From an uncultured Lachnospiraceae bacterium (GTDB taxonomy: Bacteria > Bacillota > Clostridia > Lachnospirales > Lachnospiraceae): a stretch of 64,000 nt of DNA. This document shows, piece after piece, positions 44,716-53,725 of the stretch (positions are counted from its first letter, which is position 1; every line of letters begins with the position of its first letter). The position numbers were made by a program, and so were the translations under genes. The notes under the pieces were generated by a model. The model was not told the DNA's origin and did no database searches. It saw only the letters and a list, made by a program, of their open reading frames with translations. The stretch is from contig CAMXQE010000009.1 in assembly GCA_947246015.1 (NCBI GenBank), forward strand, positions 1 to 64,000. Direction: 5' to 3'.

Positions 44716-46143
44716 TCAGCTCTCCTCCGAATCAATCAATGCCCTTAAGCTGTCCAGATTGACTGAAATCTTATCATAATTTTCCTTTTGTACTGCCATC
44801 TTAAGCCGCAGCACCAACATACTCACCTCCCGGGGAGCGCTGTCTGTCAGCTGCCGTATGCTTTCCATGAACATTTCAGCCTTTTCCCAGTTTTCCATTT
44901 CCACACAAAGAATCAGCTTAGAAAGATTCTTTTTTAATTCTTCCCTGTTCGTTTCCGTGCCATACTGTTTCAGTTCTGCAGCTCTCTGCTCCTCCTCATC
45001 ATCTTTCCGCATTACCGGCAGAGGCATTTCCCGCGTAGCCATTACCGCCTTTTCCTCTTCCGGAAGCTGCACCCATATAGAAAAAGAAACCGTAGTCCCT
45101 TTGTTCTTCACACTCTCTATTCCAATATTTCCGCCCATCAGCTCTACCAGCTGCTTGCAGATATTCAGTCCCAGACCGGTTCCGCCGTATCTGCGCGAAA
45201 TGGAAGCGTCCACCTGCGAAAAACTTTTGAATAATTTATCCTGATCCGCCTTATCAATGCCAATCCCCGTATCCACGATAATGAAGAACAGCTCCACATG
45301 ATCCTCCATCACCGCAGTCGGAAGCACCTCCATGGAAATCTTACCCACTGTCGTGAACTTCTGGGCATTTGACAGCACATTGTTCAATATCTGTACAATC
45401 CTGAGTTCATCCCCTACTATGAATTCCGGCACCTGTGGAGACACCGTCATGAAAAACTCCAGCCCCTTTTCCGTAATCCGGTTGACATGGTTCGCCTTTA
45501 TGTAATCCAGCATTTCACGCAGATTGAATTTCTGGGGGTCCAGTACGAATTTCCCTGCGTCAAGTTTGGAAAAATCCAAAATGTTATTAATCAGCTTATG
45601 CATATCCTCACAGCAGCGTTCCATCAGATTCAGCGAACGAAGCTTACGGCTATCCGTTTCCAAATCAAGCAGTTCCCTTACATTACCTAAAATACCATTG
45701 ACAGGTGTCCGCAGTTCATGGGTTACATTCGCGACAAATTCTGATTTCACTTTGGATGCCTGCTGTATTTCCTGTTCCATCTGCTCTATCTTTTTATTCA
45801 GAAATTCCTTCTCCAGCAAGTCGTTCATCAGGCATACACGGATTTCGGAATCCTCTTTTTTTACGAATTTTGCTTCTACGGGAAAACAGGTCAGATTTTT
45901 ACGGTATGCCATAAGACTTTGCATACCGCTGCCGAACATCCCGTCCTCGCCGCTCTCTTTCCCTGCCGGTTTAAAATCCCCCGGGAAAATACTGCTGATA
46001 TGCTCTCCGGAAATCTCCGGCCCATAGCCCAGCTTTGTCCTGGCGGCCGTATTAGCACAGGTTATAACGCCTCTTTGGTCAAACATAAGAATCATTTCCA
46101 GCGCATCATCTATCGGGAATGCATGACAATCATTCCGCTCCAT
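44716..46143 (-). CDS. PAS-domain sensor histidine kinase
   Basis: A 475-residue soluble kinase. PAS domain (about 10-95: MILMFDQRGVITCANTAART), coiled coil, HisKA with phospho-His in VTHELRTPVNGILGNV, ATPase domain (GTGLGLNICKQLVELMGGNI). The C-terminal 90 residues are helical and may be a dimerisation or docking segment; no phospho-His is obvious in it. The start at 46143 is chosen for a GGAGGTGG site. Gene order suggests it phosphorylates the regulator encoded next to it or feeds the CheY pool. No membrane segment. Confidence 0.9.
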   Translation of the reverse strand: MERNDCHAFPIDDALEMILMFDQRGVITCANTAARTKLGYGPEISGEHISSIFPGDFKPAGKESGEDGMFGSGMQSLMAYRKNLTCFPVEAKFVKKEDSEIRVCLMNDLLEKEFLNKKIEQMEQEIQQASKVKSEFVANVTHELRTPVNGILGNVRELLDLETDSRKLRSLNLMERCCEDMHKLINNILDFSKLDAGKFVLDPQKFNLREMLDYIKANHVNRITEKGLEFFMTVSPQVPEFIVGDELRIVQILNNVLSNAQKFTTVGKISMEVLPTAVMEDHVELFFIIVDTGIGIDKADQDKLFKSFSQVDASISRRYGGTGLGLNICKQLVELMGGNIGIESVKNKGTTVSFSIWVQLPEEEKAVMATREMPLPVMRKDDEEEQRAAELKQYGTETNREELKKNLSKLILCVEMENWEKAEMFMESIRQLTDSAPREVSMLVLRLKMAVQKENYDKISVNLDSLRALIDSEES

Positions 46144-46225
46144 AATCTTCCACCTCCGGACAAAACGAAAGACAGCCAAACAATTGGTTCCGTTTCGCTG
46201 ACTTTAGTTTTACTCAATTCAAGTT

Positions 46226-47308
46226 TTACAAAAAATTCAACATTTTTATCACTTCTACCAGATTAAAGAAATCTTCTTTTGCAAGTTTGAAACATTCTAA
46301 TACATCTGGTGAAAACTGGCCGCACTCTCCGCTGATAATCATATCATATGCCACAGAATTCGCATACGCCCCCTTATACACTCTCTTGCTCACTAATGCA
46401 TCGTATACGTCTGCAAGGGCAACTACCTGTGCGCTGAGCGGAATCTGTTCTCCTGCCAGGTGATCCGGATATCCGCTGCCGTCCCATCTCTCATGATGAT
46501 GCCTGCAGATATCATAACAATATCTGTAAAACTCATCATCCTGTTCCTGATAGAAAGATTCCAGTATATCACAGCCAATCGTAGTATGAGTCTTCATAAT
46601 TTCGAATTCCCCGTCCGTCAGCTTACCGGGTTTTAATAGTATGGCGTCAGATATACCGATTTTTCCAATATCATGTAAGGCCGCCGCCCTTGTAATCTCA
46701 CCTATCTGTTCCTGAGTGATTCCATATTTAGGGAAATATTTCTGTAAATATTTTAACAGTACCCTCGTGAAATATTTAATCCTCTTAATATGTTCTCCTG
46801 TCTCCAGACTCCTGAACTCTACTACTGTACTGAGCGCATCTATCATAAACTCATTATTCGCCCGTATCTTCTGTTCCTGTGACCGGATGGCTTCCTCCTG
46901 CTCTTTCAGGCGTTCTTCCATATTAAGTTTATTCTGATACAATTCAATAATATTTTTTGCTCTTCTCTTTACGATATCCGGATAAAACGGTTTGTGCATA
47001 ACATCCGCGATTCCGTATGCATACGCCCTGTCCTCGCTGTTCCTCACCGTCTCACTGGTTATCAGTATCACGGGTATTTTCTCAAGTATGTCATGCTCTT
47101 TCATATAATCCAGCACACCGAATCCATCCATGACCGGCATCACGATATCCAGTAATATCAACGCCAGATCATGATCTTCTTCAATCAGTGCGATAGCCTC
47201 CTCACCGTTGGAAGCCTGTAAAATCTCATATTCAGAACGAAACATCACATCCAGTATCGCTCTGTTCACCTCTTCATCATCCACAATTAATATATGCTGT
47301 TTATCCAT
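46226..47308 (-). CDS. HD-GYP response regulator (RpfG type), probable cyclic di-GMP phosphodiesterase
   Basis: A 360-residue protein: receiver (ILIVDDEEVN, LILLDIVMPVMDG, VILITSE, VMHKPFYPD), coiled coil (about 125-165), HD-GYP domain with intact signature (ALHDIGKIG, HHHERWDGSGYP, ADVYDALVSKR). It should hydrolyse cyclic di-GMP when phosphorylated. First gene of the chemosensory operon, 39 bases below a strong promoter. The start at 47308 has an AGAGGA site. Its intact domain contrasts with the degenerate paralogue two genes downstream. Confidence 0.93.
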   Translation of the reverse strand: MDKQHILIVDDEEVNRAILDVMFRSEYEILQASNGEEAIALIEEDHDLALILLDIVMPVMDGFGVLDYMKEHDILEKIPVILITSETVRNSEDRAYAYGIADVMHKPFYPDIVKRRAKNIIELYQNKLNMEERLKEQEEAIRSQEQKIRANNEFMIDALSTVVEFRSLETGEHIKRIKYFTRVLLKYLQKYFPKYGITQEQIGEITRAAALHDIGKIGISDAILLKPGKLTDGEFEIMKTHTTIGCDILESFYQEQDDEFYRYCYDICRHHHERWDGSGYPDHLAGEQIPLSAQVVALADVYDALVSKRVYKGAYANSVAYDMIISGECGQFSPDVLECFKLAKEDFFNLVEVIKMLNFL

Positions 47309-47346
47309 ACTTATCCTCTTCCGTGCCACCTTTTATTAATGTTATT

Positions 47347-47375
47347 ATGATAGCACTTATCAACTTAATTGTCAA
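47347..47375 (-). promoter_or_regulatory. Promoter of the chemosensory operon
   Basis: On the minus strand TTGACA (47370-47375), 17 bases, TATCAT (47347-47352). Perfect -35, good -10, 38 bases before the RpfG-type start. All nine genes down to 36950 have gaps under 85 bases and no terminator between them. Confidence 0.75.
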
Positions 47376-47464
47376 CGCAATTCGGGCTTTGGTGTAACAA
47401 ACAACCGCCTTCCGTTCCCCCTGTCTGTTCCCATCTCTGCTCCGGATTTCCATTTATAATTTTC

Positions 47465-47839
47465 CTACTTATATTTTGCAATGATACCGCGGAAAATGCC
47501 GCTCACTCTCCCCAGCTCCTCTAACACGGCATCCACTTTCGCCCGGTCCACTTCTTCCGCCTGCTTTCCACGCAGCAATTCCGTTATCTCAGAAGCGCCC
47601 TTATAAATCGGGTCCAGTCCCAGATTAGCCGAAACCCCTTTTAGTGTATGCGCACTGTTAAAAGCCCCTTCATAATCTCCGTTATAAACGTGTTCTGTAA
47701 TTGCCTCATAATTGTGGTCATCTAAAAACTTCAGCAGAAATTTCTTGTATAGCGCCTTGTTTCCCATAAACCTTTTAACAGCAGCATCCACACCCGCTTC
47801 GTTTTCCCTCAGTTCTTTTTCAAATTGCTCCTCCATCAT
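47465..47839 (-). CDS. Hpt (histidine phosphotransfer) domain protein
   Basis: A 124-residue four-helix protein with the Hpt active site NSAHTLKGVSANLGL. It carries phosphate between receivers of hybrid kinases and response regulators. The start at 47839 follows AGGAG; the frame open to 47911 lies inside the LysR gene. Its first 20 bases overlap the end of the LysR gene, so the two are coupled. It is separated from the chemosensory operon by a promoter but may serve its kinases. Confidence 0.85.
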   Translation of the reverse strand: MMEEQFEKELRENEAGVDAAVKRFMGNKALYKKFLLKFLDDHNYEAITEHVYNGDYEGAFNSAHTLKGVSANLGLDPIYKGASEITELLRGKQAEEVDRAKVDAVLEELGRVSGIFRGIIAKYK

Positions 47840-48797
47840 TATTTTCTCCTTTCCTATCCCAATTCTGATTTCCCGGCCTGCCGCTTTCCCAGTGTCCCAC
47901 GGCCTGCACATATTCCTTGATTTCTTTTATAAAAAGCTTTCCGATTTCGCTTATTTCGCTTCCCTTGCGCTGTATGTATCCAATCCTCATTTTTTCGCTT
48001 TCCGCCAGCGGCACCGCCCGGTACTCGCTTCCATTCAGTTCCTCGCAGATAATGCCCGAACAAAGCGTATATGCATTCAGGCCGCGCATCAGATTCAGAG
48101 AAGTAGCACGGTCGTTTGCTTTAATTATCTTTTTATAATCATATGTGCTCTTCATCTCTTCTGACAAATAAAAAGAATTGTTTTTTCCCTGGTCAAAAGC
48201 CAGACACGGATATTCCTCCAATTCTTCCATCTGAATGACGTCTTTTTCCGCCAAAGGATGCCCCGACCAAAGATAGACGAATGTATCGCATTCAAACAAG
48301 TCCTTAAATTCCAAATTGTTTTCACGGAAAATCTTTGTCAGCACCTGTTCGTTGAAATCATTCAGATACAGGATTCCCAGCTCACTTTTAAAGTTCTTCA
48401 CATTCTCAACTATTTCGTAAGTACGGGTTTCATAAATGGCAAATTCATATTCCTCCATCCCCACTTCTTTCACTACCTCCACAAAAGCTTTCACTGCGAA
48501 AGAATAGTGCTGGATGGAAATGCTGAACTTCTTTTTGGATTTCTTTTCAATATATTTTTCCGAAAGCAGGCGGTACTGTTCCGTCACCTGCCTTGCATAA
48601 CCCAGAAATTCCTCCCCTTCCGGAGTAATCACAATCCCCCGGTTCGAACGCAGGAACAGACAAATCCCTATTTCCTCCTCCAGTTCCCGTACTGCGCCTG
48701 ACAGACTCGGCTGGGAAATGAACAATTGTTTTGCAGCCTCGTTCATGGAGCCTCTGTCGGCAATCATTATCACATACCGCAATTGCTGAAGCGTCAT
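47820..48797 (-). CDS. LysR family transcriptional regulator
   Basis: A 325-residue regulator with the LysR winged helix at 1-60 (LQQLRYVIMIADRGSMNEAA, FISQPSLSGAVRELEEEIG) and a periplasmic-binding-like effector domain (about 90-290). The C-terminal 30 residues are a Gly/Asn-rich extension. Target genes unknown; the overlapping Hpt gene is the obvious co-expressed partner, which is an odd pairing. No divergent gene is adjacent, unlike many LysR genes. Confidence 0.9.
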   Translation of the reverse strand: MTLQQLRYVIMIADRGSMNEAAKQLFISQPSLSGAVRELEEEIGICLFLRSNRGIVITPEGEEFLGYARQVTEQYRLLSEKYIEKKSKKKFSISIQHYSFAVKAFVEVVKEVGMEEYEFAIYETRTYEIVENVKNFKSELGILYLNDFNEQVLTKIFRENNLEFKDLFECDTFVYLWSGHPLAEKDVIQMEELEEYPCLAFDQGKNNSFYLSEEMKSTYDYKKIIKANDRATSLNLMRGLNAYTLCSGIICEELNGSEYRAVPLAESEKMRIGYIQRKGSEISEIGKLFIKEIKEYVQAVGHWESGRPGNQNWDRKGENNDGGAI

Positions 48798-48841
48798 TTC
48801 GCCTTCTCCTATTCCTGTTCCGCCGGCTTCACCCTTTATCT

Positions 48842-48866
48842 AAAAAAGAACTGCCACATGCAGTTC
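48842..48866 (-). terminator. Terminator of the surface-signalling operon
   Basis: On the minus strand GAACTGC, a 5-base loop, GCAGTTC, then TTTTTT. It lies 170 bases past the stop codon at 49036 and just upstream of the LysR gene. The stretch 48870-49035 holds no gene. Confidence 0.75.
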
Positions 48867-49035
48867 CTCATTCGATTTTTCCGCCTATAACCCGATGATT
48901 AGTTTAGCAGAAATACCGGCAAAAAACAAGTACTATTTATTATTTGGAAATAGTACGGCAATTCCGGTACGAAAATAGGATGCGGGGAAATACGCGCCGG
49001 AGAATATTGATTTTCCGTACCCTGAAAAAACTGCA

Positions 49036-49884
49036 TCACTTTGAAATTTTTAGAAACAACTCATTAATACCCTCATAAAAGCCGATTGTCATAACCGTCT
49101 GTTCCCCGCCTATCCCCAGATATACGTATTTTTTAAAATACGGCGTGGTCTCTAACAACGGGTTATCCGATTCATAGGGGCGCGGTTCGCTCAACCCCAT
49201 ATACGCACTCCACTTCCGCGCCACCTCATCCGGCTCAATATCCTCCCATTTCAAAGGAGTCCTCACATAAAATTCATATATTTTTCCCTCGTCTGCATCG
49301 ATGTATGCGTCTATCAGCCGATTGGCCTTATTCGCATTCCTCTGGCTGTCAGACAGGCTCACCTTCCAGACTGCCACATTATTCCTCGGTTCGAGCACAT
49401 CGATTGCCGAGTACAGCACCGCATCATATGCATCCGGTTCCACTTCCTTCACCGCATCAGGCAGAATCCCCAGTTCCTTCAGTTCCTCCATCCCCCTGTT
49501 GCCGGTTTCATAAATCTGTTCATCGGTAATCTCCTGTCCGGACGGCCCCCTGTGATTGACCACAAACGCATAACTGCCGCCCAGTTCCTGATAATCCACC
49601 CCCTGCGGGTTCTGTTCGTTTTCGGATAACATCTGGCTGTTCAGACATTGGGAAAGAATATATAATTTTTCATTGGCGCTTAAGGTATACCGGTACCCTT
49701 CCCCTGCTGTTTCCGCCTCTTCTGTGTGGATTACATTCAATATCTCCCTGTCCTTATACTCTGCCAGAGTCTCCGGCCCCCATACGGACAGGACAATGGA
49801 CACCCCCGCACAAACAAGAAACAGAATGCTGAAATTTCCCTTCTTACCGTTCCTGAACCAATCTGTCATTTCCTTATTCTTCAT
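49036..49884 (-). CDS. Membrane-anchored protein of a two-component operon, function unknown
   Basis: A 282-residue protein with one N-terminal membrane segment (about 17-36: FSILFLVCAGVSIVLSVWG) and a large outside domain with no cysteine motif. Not recognised. The outside part is rich in E, N and Y. It overlaps the end of the sensor kinase gene by 11 bases, so it is made together with the kinase. Such tail genes often encode an auxiliary sensor or inhibitor of the kinase; that is inference. Confidence 0.6.
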   Translation of the reverse strand: MKNKEMTDWFRNGKKGNFSILFLVCAGVSIVLSVWGPETLAEYKDREILNVIHTEEAETAGEGYRYTLSANEKLYILSQCLNSQMLSENEQNPQGVDYQELGGSYAFVVNHRGPSGQEITDEQIYETGNRGMEELKELGILPDAVKEVEPDAYDAVLYSAIDVLEPRNNVAVWKVSLSDSQRNANKANRLIDAYIDADEGKIYEFYVRTPLKWEDIEPDEVARKWSAYMGLSEPRPYESDNPLLETTPYFKKYVYLGIGGEQTVMTIGFYEGINELFLKISK

Positions 49885-51292
49885 ACTTTTCTTTCTCCCT
49901 GTCCGGAAGGACAAAACTGATACGGGAACCAGCCCCCGGCTCGCTTTCTATTTCAAGCGTACTCCCATGCAGTTTCAGTATTTCCGCACAAAGCGCCAAT
50001 CCCAATCCCGCCCCGTTCTTACTTCTTGCACGAGACTTGTCTACCATATAAAAAGCCTGCGTAATCTTATGCTGCTCCTCTTTCGGTATACCCACGCCAT
50101 GGTCCTGTACCATAAAGCAGTAACCATGTTCCGTCCGGCTGCCTGTCACCTCAATCCTGCTTCCGGATTCGGAAGCTTTGCACGCGTTGTCAATCAGATT
50201 CACAAGAACCGTCTTGATTAAATTCCCCTCCGCCCAGATTTCACCGTCCTCATACCGGTAATCCAGCTTCCTGTCCGTATCTTTTCCAAACATACCCTTT
50301 AAATACTCAAACACGGCCCCTGCAGGAATCTTTTGAAACTCCGCCTCGCCCCGCTTTGTCACAATGATATCCAAAAGCCGGAAAGACATGGTTTCCAGCC
50401 GCTTTCCTTCGGTATAGATATAGTTCGCCGACATAAAACTTTTTTCCTCATCCAGTTTATGGGAGCGGAGCATATCCGCATAACCGATGATTGCCGTCAA
50501 AGGAGTTTTCAGTTCATGGGCAAATGCAGCCACAAAATCCTCTCTGGCCTGAATTTCCTCTTCCATTTTATCTATGTTTTCTTCAAGCGCATTCGCCATC
50601 ACGTTAAAATCCTGCGTCAGCTGCCCCAGCTCATCCTGACTGACCTGCACAGCGCGGTAAGAATAATCGCCCTCCGCCATCCGCTTTGTCGCTTTCGTCA
50701 GCAGCCGTATGGGTTTCGTCAGCCATGAGGATATCAGATGCATGACAACCGTCCCCACCAGAAGCATAATAAGTGTAACCCTCCGGTATAGGGAAAAACC
50801 CATCGCACGTTCATTAAAGACCTCCGACACATCCCGCATCGTTTCCATATAAAGAATCCTGTTCAACGTATTCACCATCGCCCCGGTATGTACATAATAA
50901 CGCCCGTCCCACTCCACAATCCGGTAGTTTTTCGTATCTTCAGCCATCTTATGGAGCAGCTCGCCGTCCGCCCCGAAACCATCGCTGGCATACAGCACAT
51001 CCCTGTTTTCATCGGAAATACGGATAAAACGGCTGGCGCTGCGCCCTCCTGCCTCCAGATTCGAAGCGATTTCTTCTACCCTGTTATCCGGCAATATGCC
51101 GTATTTGGTCGGTACATTCAGCGCTGCCGTCTCAAAGGCAAAACTCAGGATGCTGCTCTCATCCGAAGCCTGCCCGATTTCCCTCGCCAAAGACGTTTCA
51201 AATACATAGTTTACAAAATAGAACCCGCTGAATCCCAATGCTGCCGCCAGTATTACAATCGTCCACAGCAGCAATTTGAATGAAAATTTCAT
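49874..51292 (-). CDS. Membrane sensor histidine kinase
   Basis: A 472-residue kinase: TM1 (about 8-30), external sensor domain of about 130 residues, TM2 (about 168-190), HAMP (TKATKRMAEGDYSYRAV), HisKA with phospho-His in AFAHELKTPLTAIIG, ATPase domain with GAGLGLALCAEILKLHGS. It pairs with the OmpR regulator whose stop codon overlaps its ATG by one base. The external signal is unknown; the secreted protein encoded upstream may be part of sensing. Confidence 0.92.
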   Translation of the reverse strand: MKFSFKLLLWTIVILAAALGFSGFYFVNYVFETSLAREIGQASDESSILSFAFETAALNVPTKYGILPDNRVEEIASNLEAGGRSASRFIRISDENRDVLYASDGFGADGELLHKMAEDTKNYRIVEWDGRYYVHTGAMVNTLNRILYMETMRDVSEVFNERAMGFSLYRRVTLIMLLVGTVVMHLISSWLTKPIRLLTKATKRMAEGDYSYRAVQVSQDELGQLTQDFNVMANALEENIDKMEEEIQAREDFVAAFAHELKTPLTAIIGYADMLRSHKLDEEKSFMSANYIYTEGKRLETMSFRLLDIIVTKRGEAEFQKIPAGAVFEYLKGMFGKDTDRKLDYRYEDGEIWAEGNLIKTVLVNLIDNACKASESGSRIEVTGSRTEHGYCFMVQDHGVGIPKEEQHKITQAFYMVDKSRARSKNGAGLGLALCAEILKLHGSTLEIESEPGAGSRISFVLPDREKEKYEE

Positions 51293-51948
51293 TATTCTAC
51301 CTCTAGCCGGTAACCAACCTTATATACGGCTACCAGATTATGTTCCCATCCCAGCTTTCTCCTCAGACGCTGCACATGCAGGTCAAGGGTACGGCTGTCA
51401 CCGAAATACTCCCCTTCCCATACTTTTTCATACAGGGTTTCACGAAACAGCGCCACATTCTTATTTTTTACAAACAACAGCAGCAATCCAAATTCCTTAT
51501 TCGTCAGCACCACCGGCTGTCCTGCTTTCGTCACCCGCCGTGCTTCCACATCCACTACCACATCCCCTGCCGTAACCGTCTGTTCTGCCTTATTATAGCG
51601 GCGCAGTACCGCCTCTACCCTCGCTACCAGTTCCACCACGTCAAAAGGCTTCACCAGATAATCATCCGCTCCCAGTTTCAGCCCCTTAACCCTGTCTCTC
51701 ACCTCATGCTTTGCGGTTATGAATATTACCGGGATTCCCAACGGCCGAATATACTCCATGACATCATAACCATCCGCCCCCGGAAGCATGACATCCAGTA
51801 AAATCAAATCAAAAGCATCCTTTTCTATCATATTAATTGCATCCATACCGTTCTGCACACAGGTACACCGATAACCGGCGGATGACAGATTCAAATCTAT
51901 CAAATCACAAATCGACTGTTCATCATCTACTACAAGTATCCTAATCAT
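51292..51948 (-). CDS. OmpR/PhoB family response regulator
   Basis: A 218-residue regulator: receiver with phospho-Asp52 (LILLDVMLPGADGYD), Thr/Lys switch (VIFITAKHE, DDYLVKPFD) and C-terminal winged helix (about 125-218: LTNKEFGLLLLFVKNKN, then SRTLDLHVQRLRRKLG, GYRLEVE). The ATG overlaps the stop of the upstream gene (ATGA), and the kinase gene starts at its stop, so the three are strictly coupled. It probably controls its own operon and cell-surface genes. Confidence 0.93.
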   Translation of the reverse strand: MIRILVVDDEQSICDLIDLNLSSAGYRCTCVQNGMDAINMIEKDAFDLILLDVMLPGADGYDVMEYIRPLGIPVIFITAKHEVRDRVKGLKLGADDYLVKPFDVVELVARVEAVLRRYNKAEQTVTAGDVVVDVEARRVTKAGQPVVLTNKEFGLLLLFVKNKNVALFRETLYEKVWEGEYFGDSRTLDLHVQRLRRKLGWEHNLVAVYKVGYRLEVE

Positions 51949-53099
51949 TGTTCTGATTTCCACCCCCAAAATTCACGCGCTTTCTCTACAAGTCCTTCCA
52001 TCGTTTCTTCATCGCCGCATGGATACCACTCCTTTATCTTCTCATCCGCCGAAAATCCGCCGGTTCGCTGATAATAAACGGCATAATCACTTTTTACAAT
52101 TAACTGATGTCCGCTCCCTTCATAACTGTAACGCGCCAGCACTATGATATCCTTCAGCCCGTCCCCGTCAATATCCCGGCAGCTGATACCCCGCAGTGCA
52201 TACAAATTGTCATAGTCCCCCATGGGCTGTAAACCAGCCACGATATAGCCGTCCCCATCCACCAGATAAATCATGAACACATCATAATTCGCTATGCGGT
52301 ATGTTCCCGGAACGACCTGAAGCCTCCCCAGTTTCTCAAAATTCCTCGGATAATACTGCTCCGTAATAATCCGGAACCCGTTTTCCAGCAATTCATCCAA
52401 AGTTGACGCCGTATATAAAAATTCCGTGGAATTTCCGTCCCTCACAAATGCGGTAATCAATTCAATGCTCTTATTCATTCCGAAACGGTTTATTTTATCA
52501 GAAACACGGTAATCCCGGTAAAACCCGGTGCCCCACACATTTTGGAACAGCACATCCCCCACTTTATATGCCCTGTCTCCGTCATCACAGACCGTAATCA
52601 GCACAATATCCATCCGTGCATCCCCGTCCACATCCTGCAGCGATATGGCCGAGATTTCCTCCGTGTCCTGTCTTAGCTCACCCCTATTGCAATTGTTCGT
52701 CTCCAGCTGCTCCGTTTTATATACAACCGTGCCATTCCGCGAAACGAAGAACAAAGCAAGCCGCTTATACTTCTCATCAAAAGCCGGTATGACACTGACC
52801 TCTCCGAACTGCCTCATCCTGACAGGAAATATCTGCTCCTCAATCACGCGGAAACCACAGGCGGAAATATCCGCTCTGTATTCTACGGACTCAAAATTTC
52901 TGTTGTATTCCTCGTACAGTTCCCGCACATTTTCCCCGCTCTGCTGTCCTTCTGCGGATATCTCCGGCATCTCTCCAAAGGCCGCTGTTCCCATTTCCGC
53001 TGCCGACACCTGCATATTCCGCGCAGAACATAACAGAGCCGCACAAACTGCCAGCAGTCTTATGAACTTCTTCTTTCCAATTCCCTTTTTCGCACTCAT
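51945..53099 (-). CDS. Secreted FG-GAP/VCBS-like repeat protein
   Basis: A 384-residue exported protein with an N-terminal signal peptide (KKFIRLLAVCAALLCSA, cleavage likely after VSA). Two calcium-type loops (LQDVDGDARMDIVLI near 180 and CRDIDGDGLKDIIVLA near 325) mark FG-GAP/VCBS-like beta-propeller repeats. No sortase or membrane anchor is visible. It is the first gene of a four-gene operon with a regulator, kinase and membrane protein, so it may act as an extracellular sensor component. Specific ligand unknown. Confidence 0.7.
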   Translation of the reverse strand: MSAKKGIGKKKFIRLLAVCAALLCSARNMQVSAAEMGTAAFGEMPEISAEGQQSGENVRELYEEYNRNFESVEYRADISACGFRVIEEQIFPVRMRQFGEVSVIPAFDEKYKRLALFFVSRNGTVVYKTEQLETNNCNRGELRQDTEEISAISLQDVDGDARMDIVLITVCDDGDRAYKVGDVLFQNVWGTGFYRDYRVSDKINRFGMNKSIELITAFVRDGNSTEFLYTASTLDELLENGFRIITEQYYPRNFEKLGRLQVVPGTYRIANYDVFMIYLVDGDGYIVAGLQPMGDYDNLYALRGISCRDIDGDGLKDIIVLARYSYEGSGHQLIVKSDYAVYYQRTGGFSADEKIKEWYPCGDEETMEGLVEKAREFWGWKSEQ

Positions 53100-53160
53100 T
53101 CTTTCATTTTTTCCTCAGGACCGCATCCGTCCCGAATGCTTCTCCCACAACCGCATCCGC

Positions 53161-53454
53161 TCATGGCACAATTCCCAACGCCTTAAACACCGCCCATACA
53201 TAAGGTGCTCCGAAACAATTCAGTGTCTTAGGCCCTACAATTTTATGTTCCCTGTCATCCTGAATCTTCTGGTATGCCTGTTCAAAAGTCGCTCTTGTAA
53301 TGGATTTCTTTTTCCTCTCGGTAAAGAATTCGCCCCCCTTAATACTATAAGTGAAGGGGAGCTGCTTCGCTGTATAAAAATCCTCCCCCTGATGCGAGGA
53401 TATCACATCCCACAAATTATCCTTTGTTATGATTGTCTGTCCCGAATCCGGCAT
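53161..53454 (-). CDS. Small conserved-looking protein of unknown function
   Basis: A 97-residue soluble protein (MPDSGQTIITKDNLWDVISS at the N-terminus; a Lys/Arg-rich segment FTERKKKSITRATFEQAY; ending near APYVWAVFKALGIVP). The start at 53454 follows GGGAGG. Not recognised. It lies alone between the surface-signalling operon and a VanW-type gene and is preceded by a family-1 repeat. Codon usage looks coding and the ribosome binding site is strong. Confidence 0.6.
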   Translation of the reverse strand: MPDSGQTIITKDNLWDVISSHQGEDFYTAKQLPFTYSIKGGEFFTERKKKSITRATFEQAYQKIQDDREHKIVGPKTLNCFGAPYVWAVFKALGIVP

Positions 53455-53603
53455 ACCTCTACCTCCCTGTCCCGAAATCCATTCCCCCTTCTTTTCCGTC
53501 ACTTCAACATTAAGTTACATACATTCATTCTAACGCTCCTCATTTTCTTTGTCATCCCCTTTTTTTATTTTGTTATGGCCGCCAAACATGATAGGAAACC
53601 GAG

Positions 53604-53685
53604 TCAGGAAGATTTCTCTCCCTACCCGCCGCGCGGAGCATCCGCCAGCTCTGCCGGCACACTTCCTTTGGATGCCCCTGCGTAC
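53604..53685 (-). repeat. Repeat family 1, full copy C (diverged)
   Basis: Read on the minus strand: starts GTACGCAGGGGCATCC directly after a terminator T-run. Outer stem GGGGCATCC with GGATGCTCC (one G-U), inner hairpin GCCGGC-AGA-GCTGGC (one G-U). The second hairpin has a GTAGGGA arm but a weakened partner (TCTTCCTGA). Of the five copies it is the most diverged at both ends. It shares the CATCC stem type with copy E. Confidence 0.65.
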
Positions 53686-53707
53686 AAAAAACGGGCCTGC
53701 CGCCCGT
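53686..53707 (-). terminator. Terminator of the VanW-type gene
   Basis: On the minus strand ACGGGC, a 5-base loop, GCCCGT, then TTTTTT, 19 bases past the stop codon at 53726. It is followed by repeat family 1 copy C. Confidence 0.85.
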
Positions 53708-53725
53708 TTTCTGTTCCCTGCTCTT

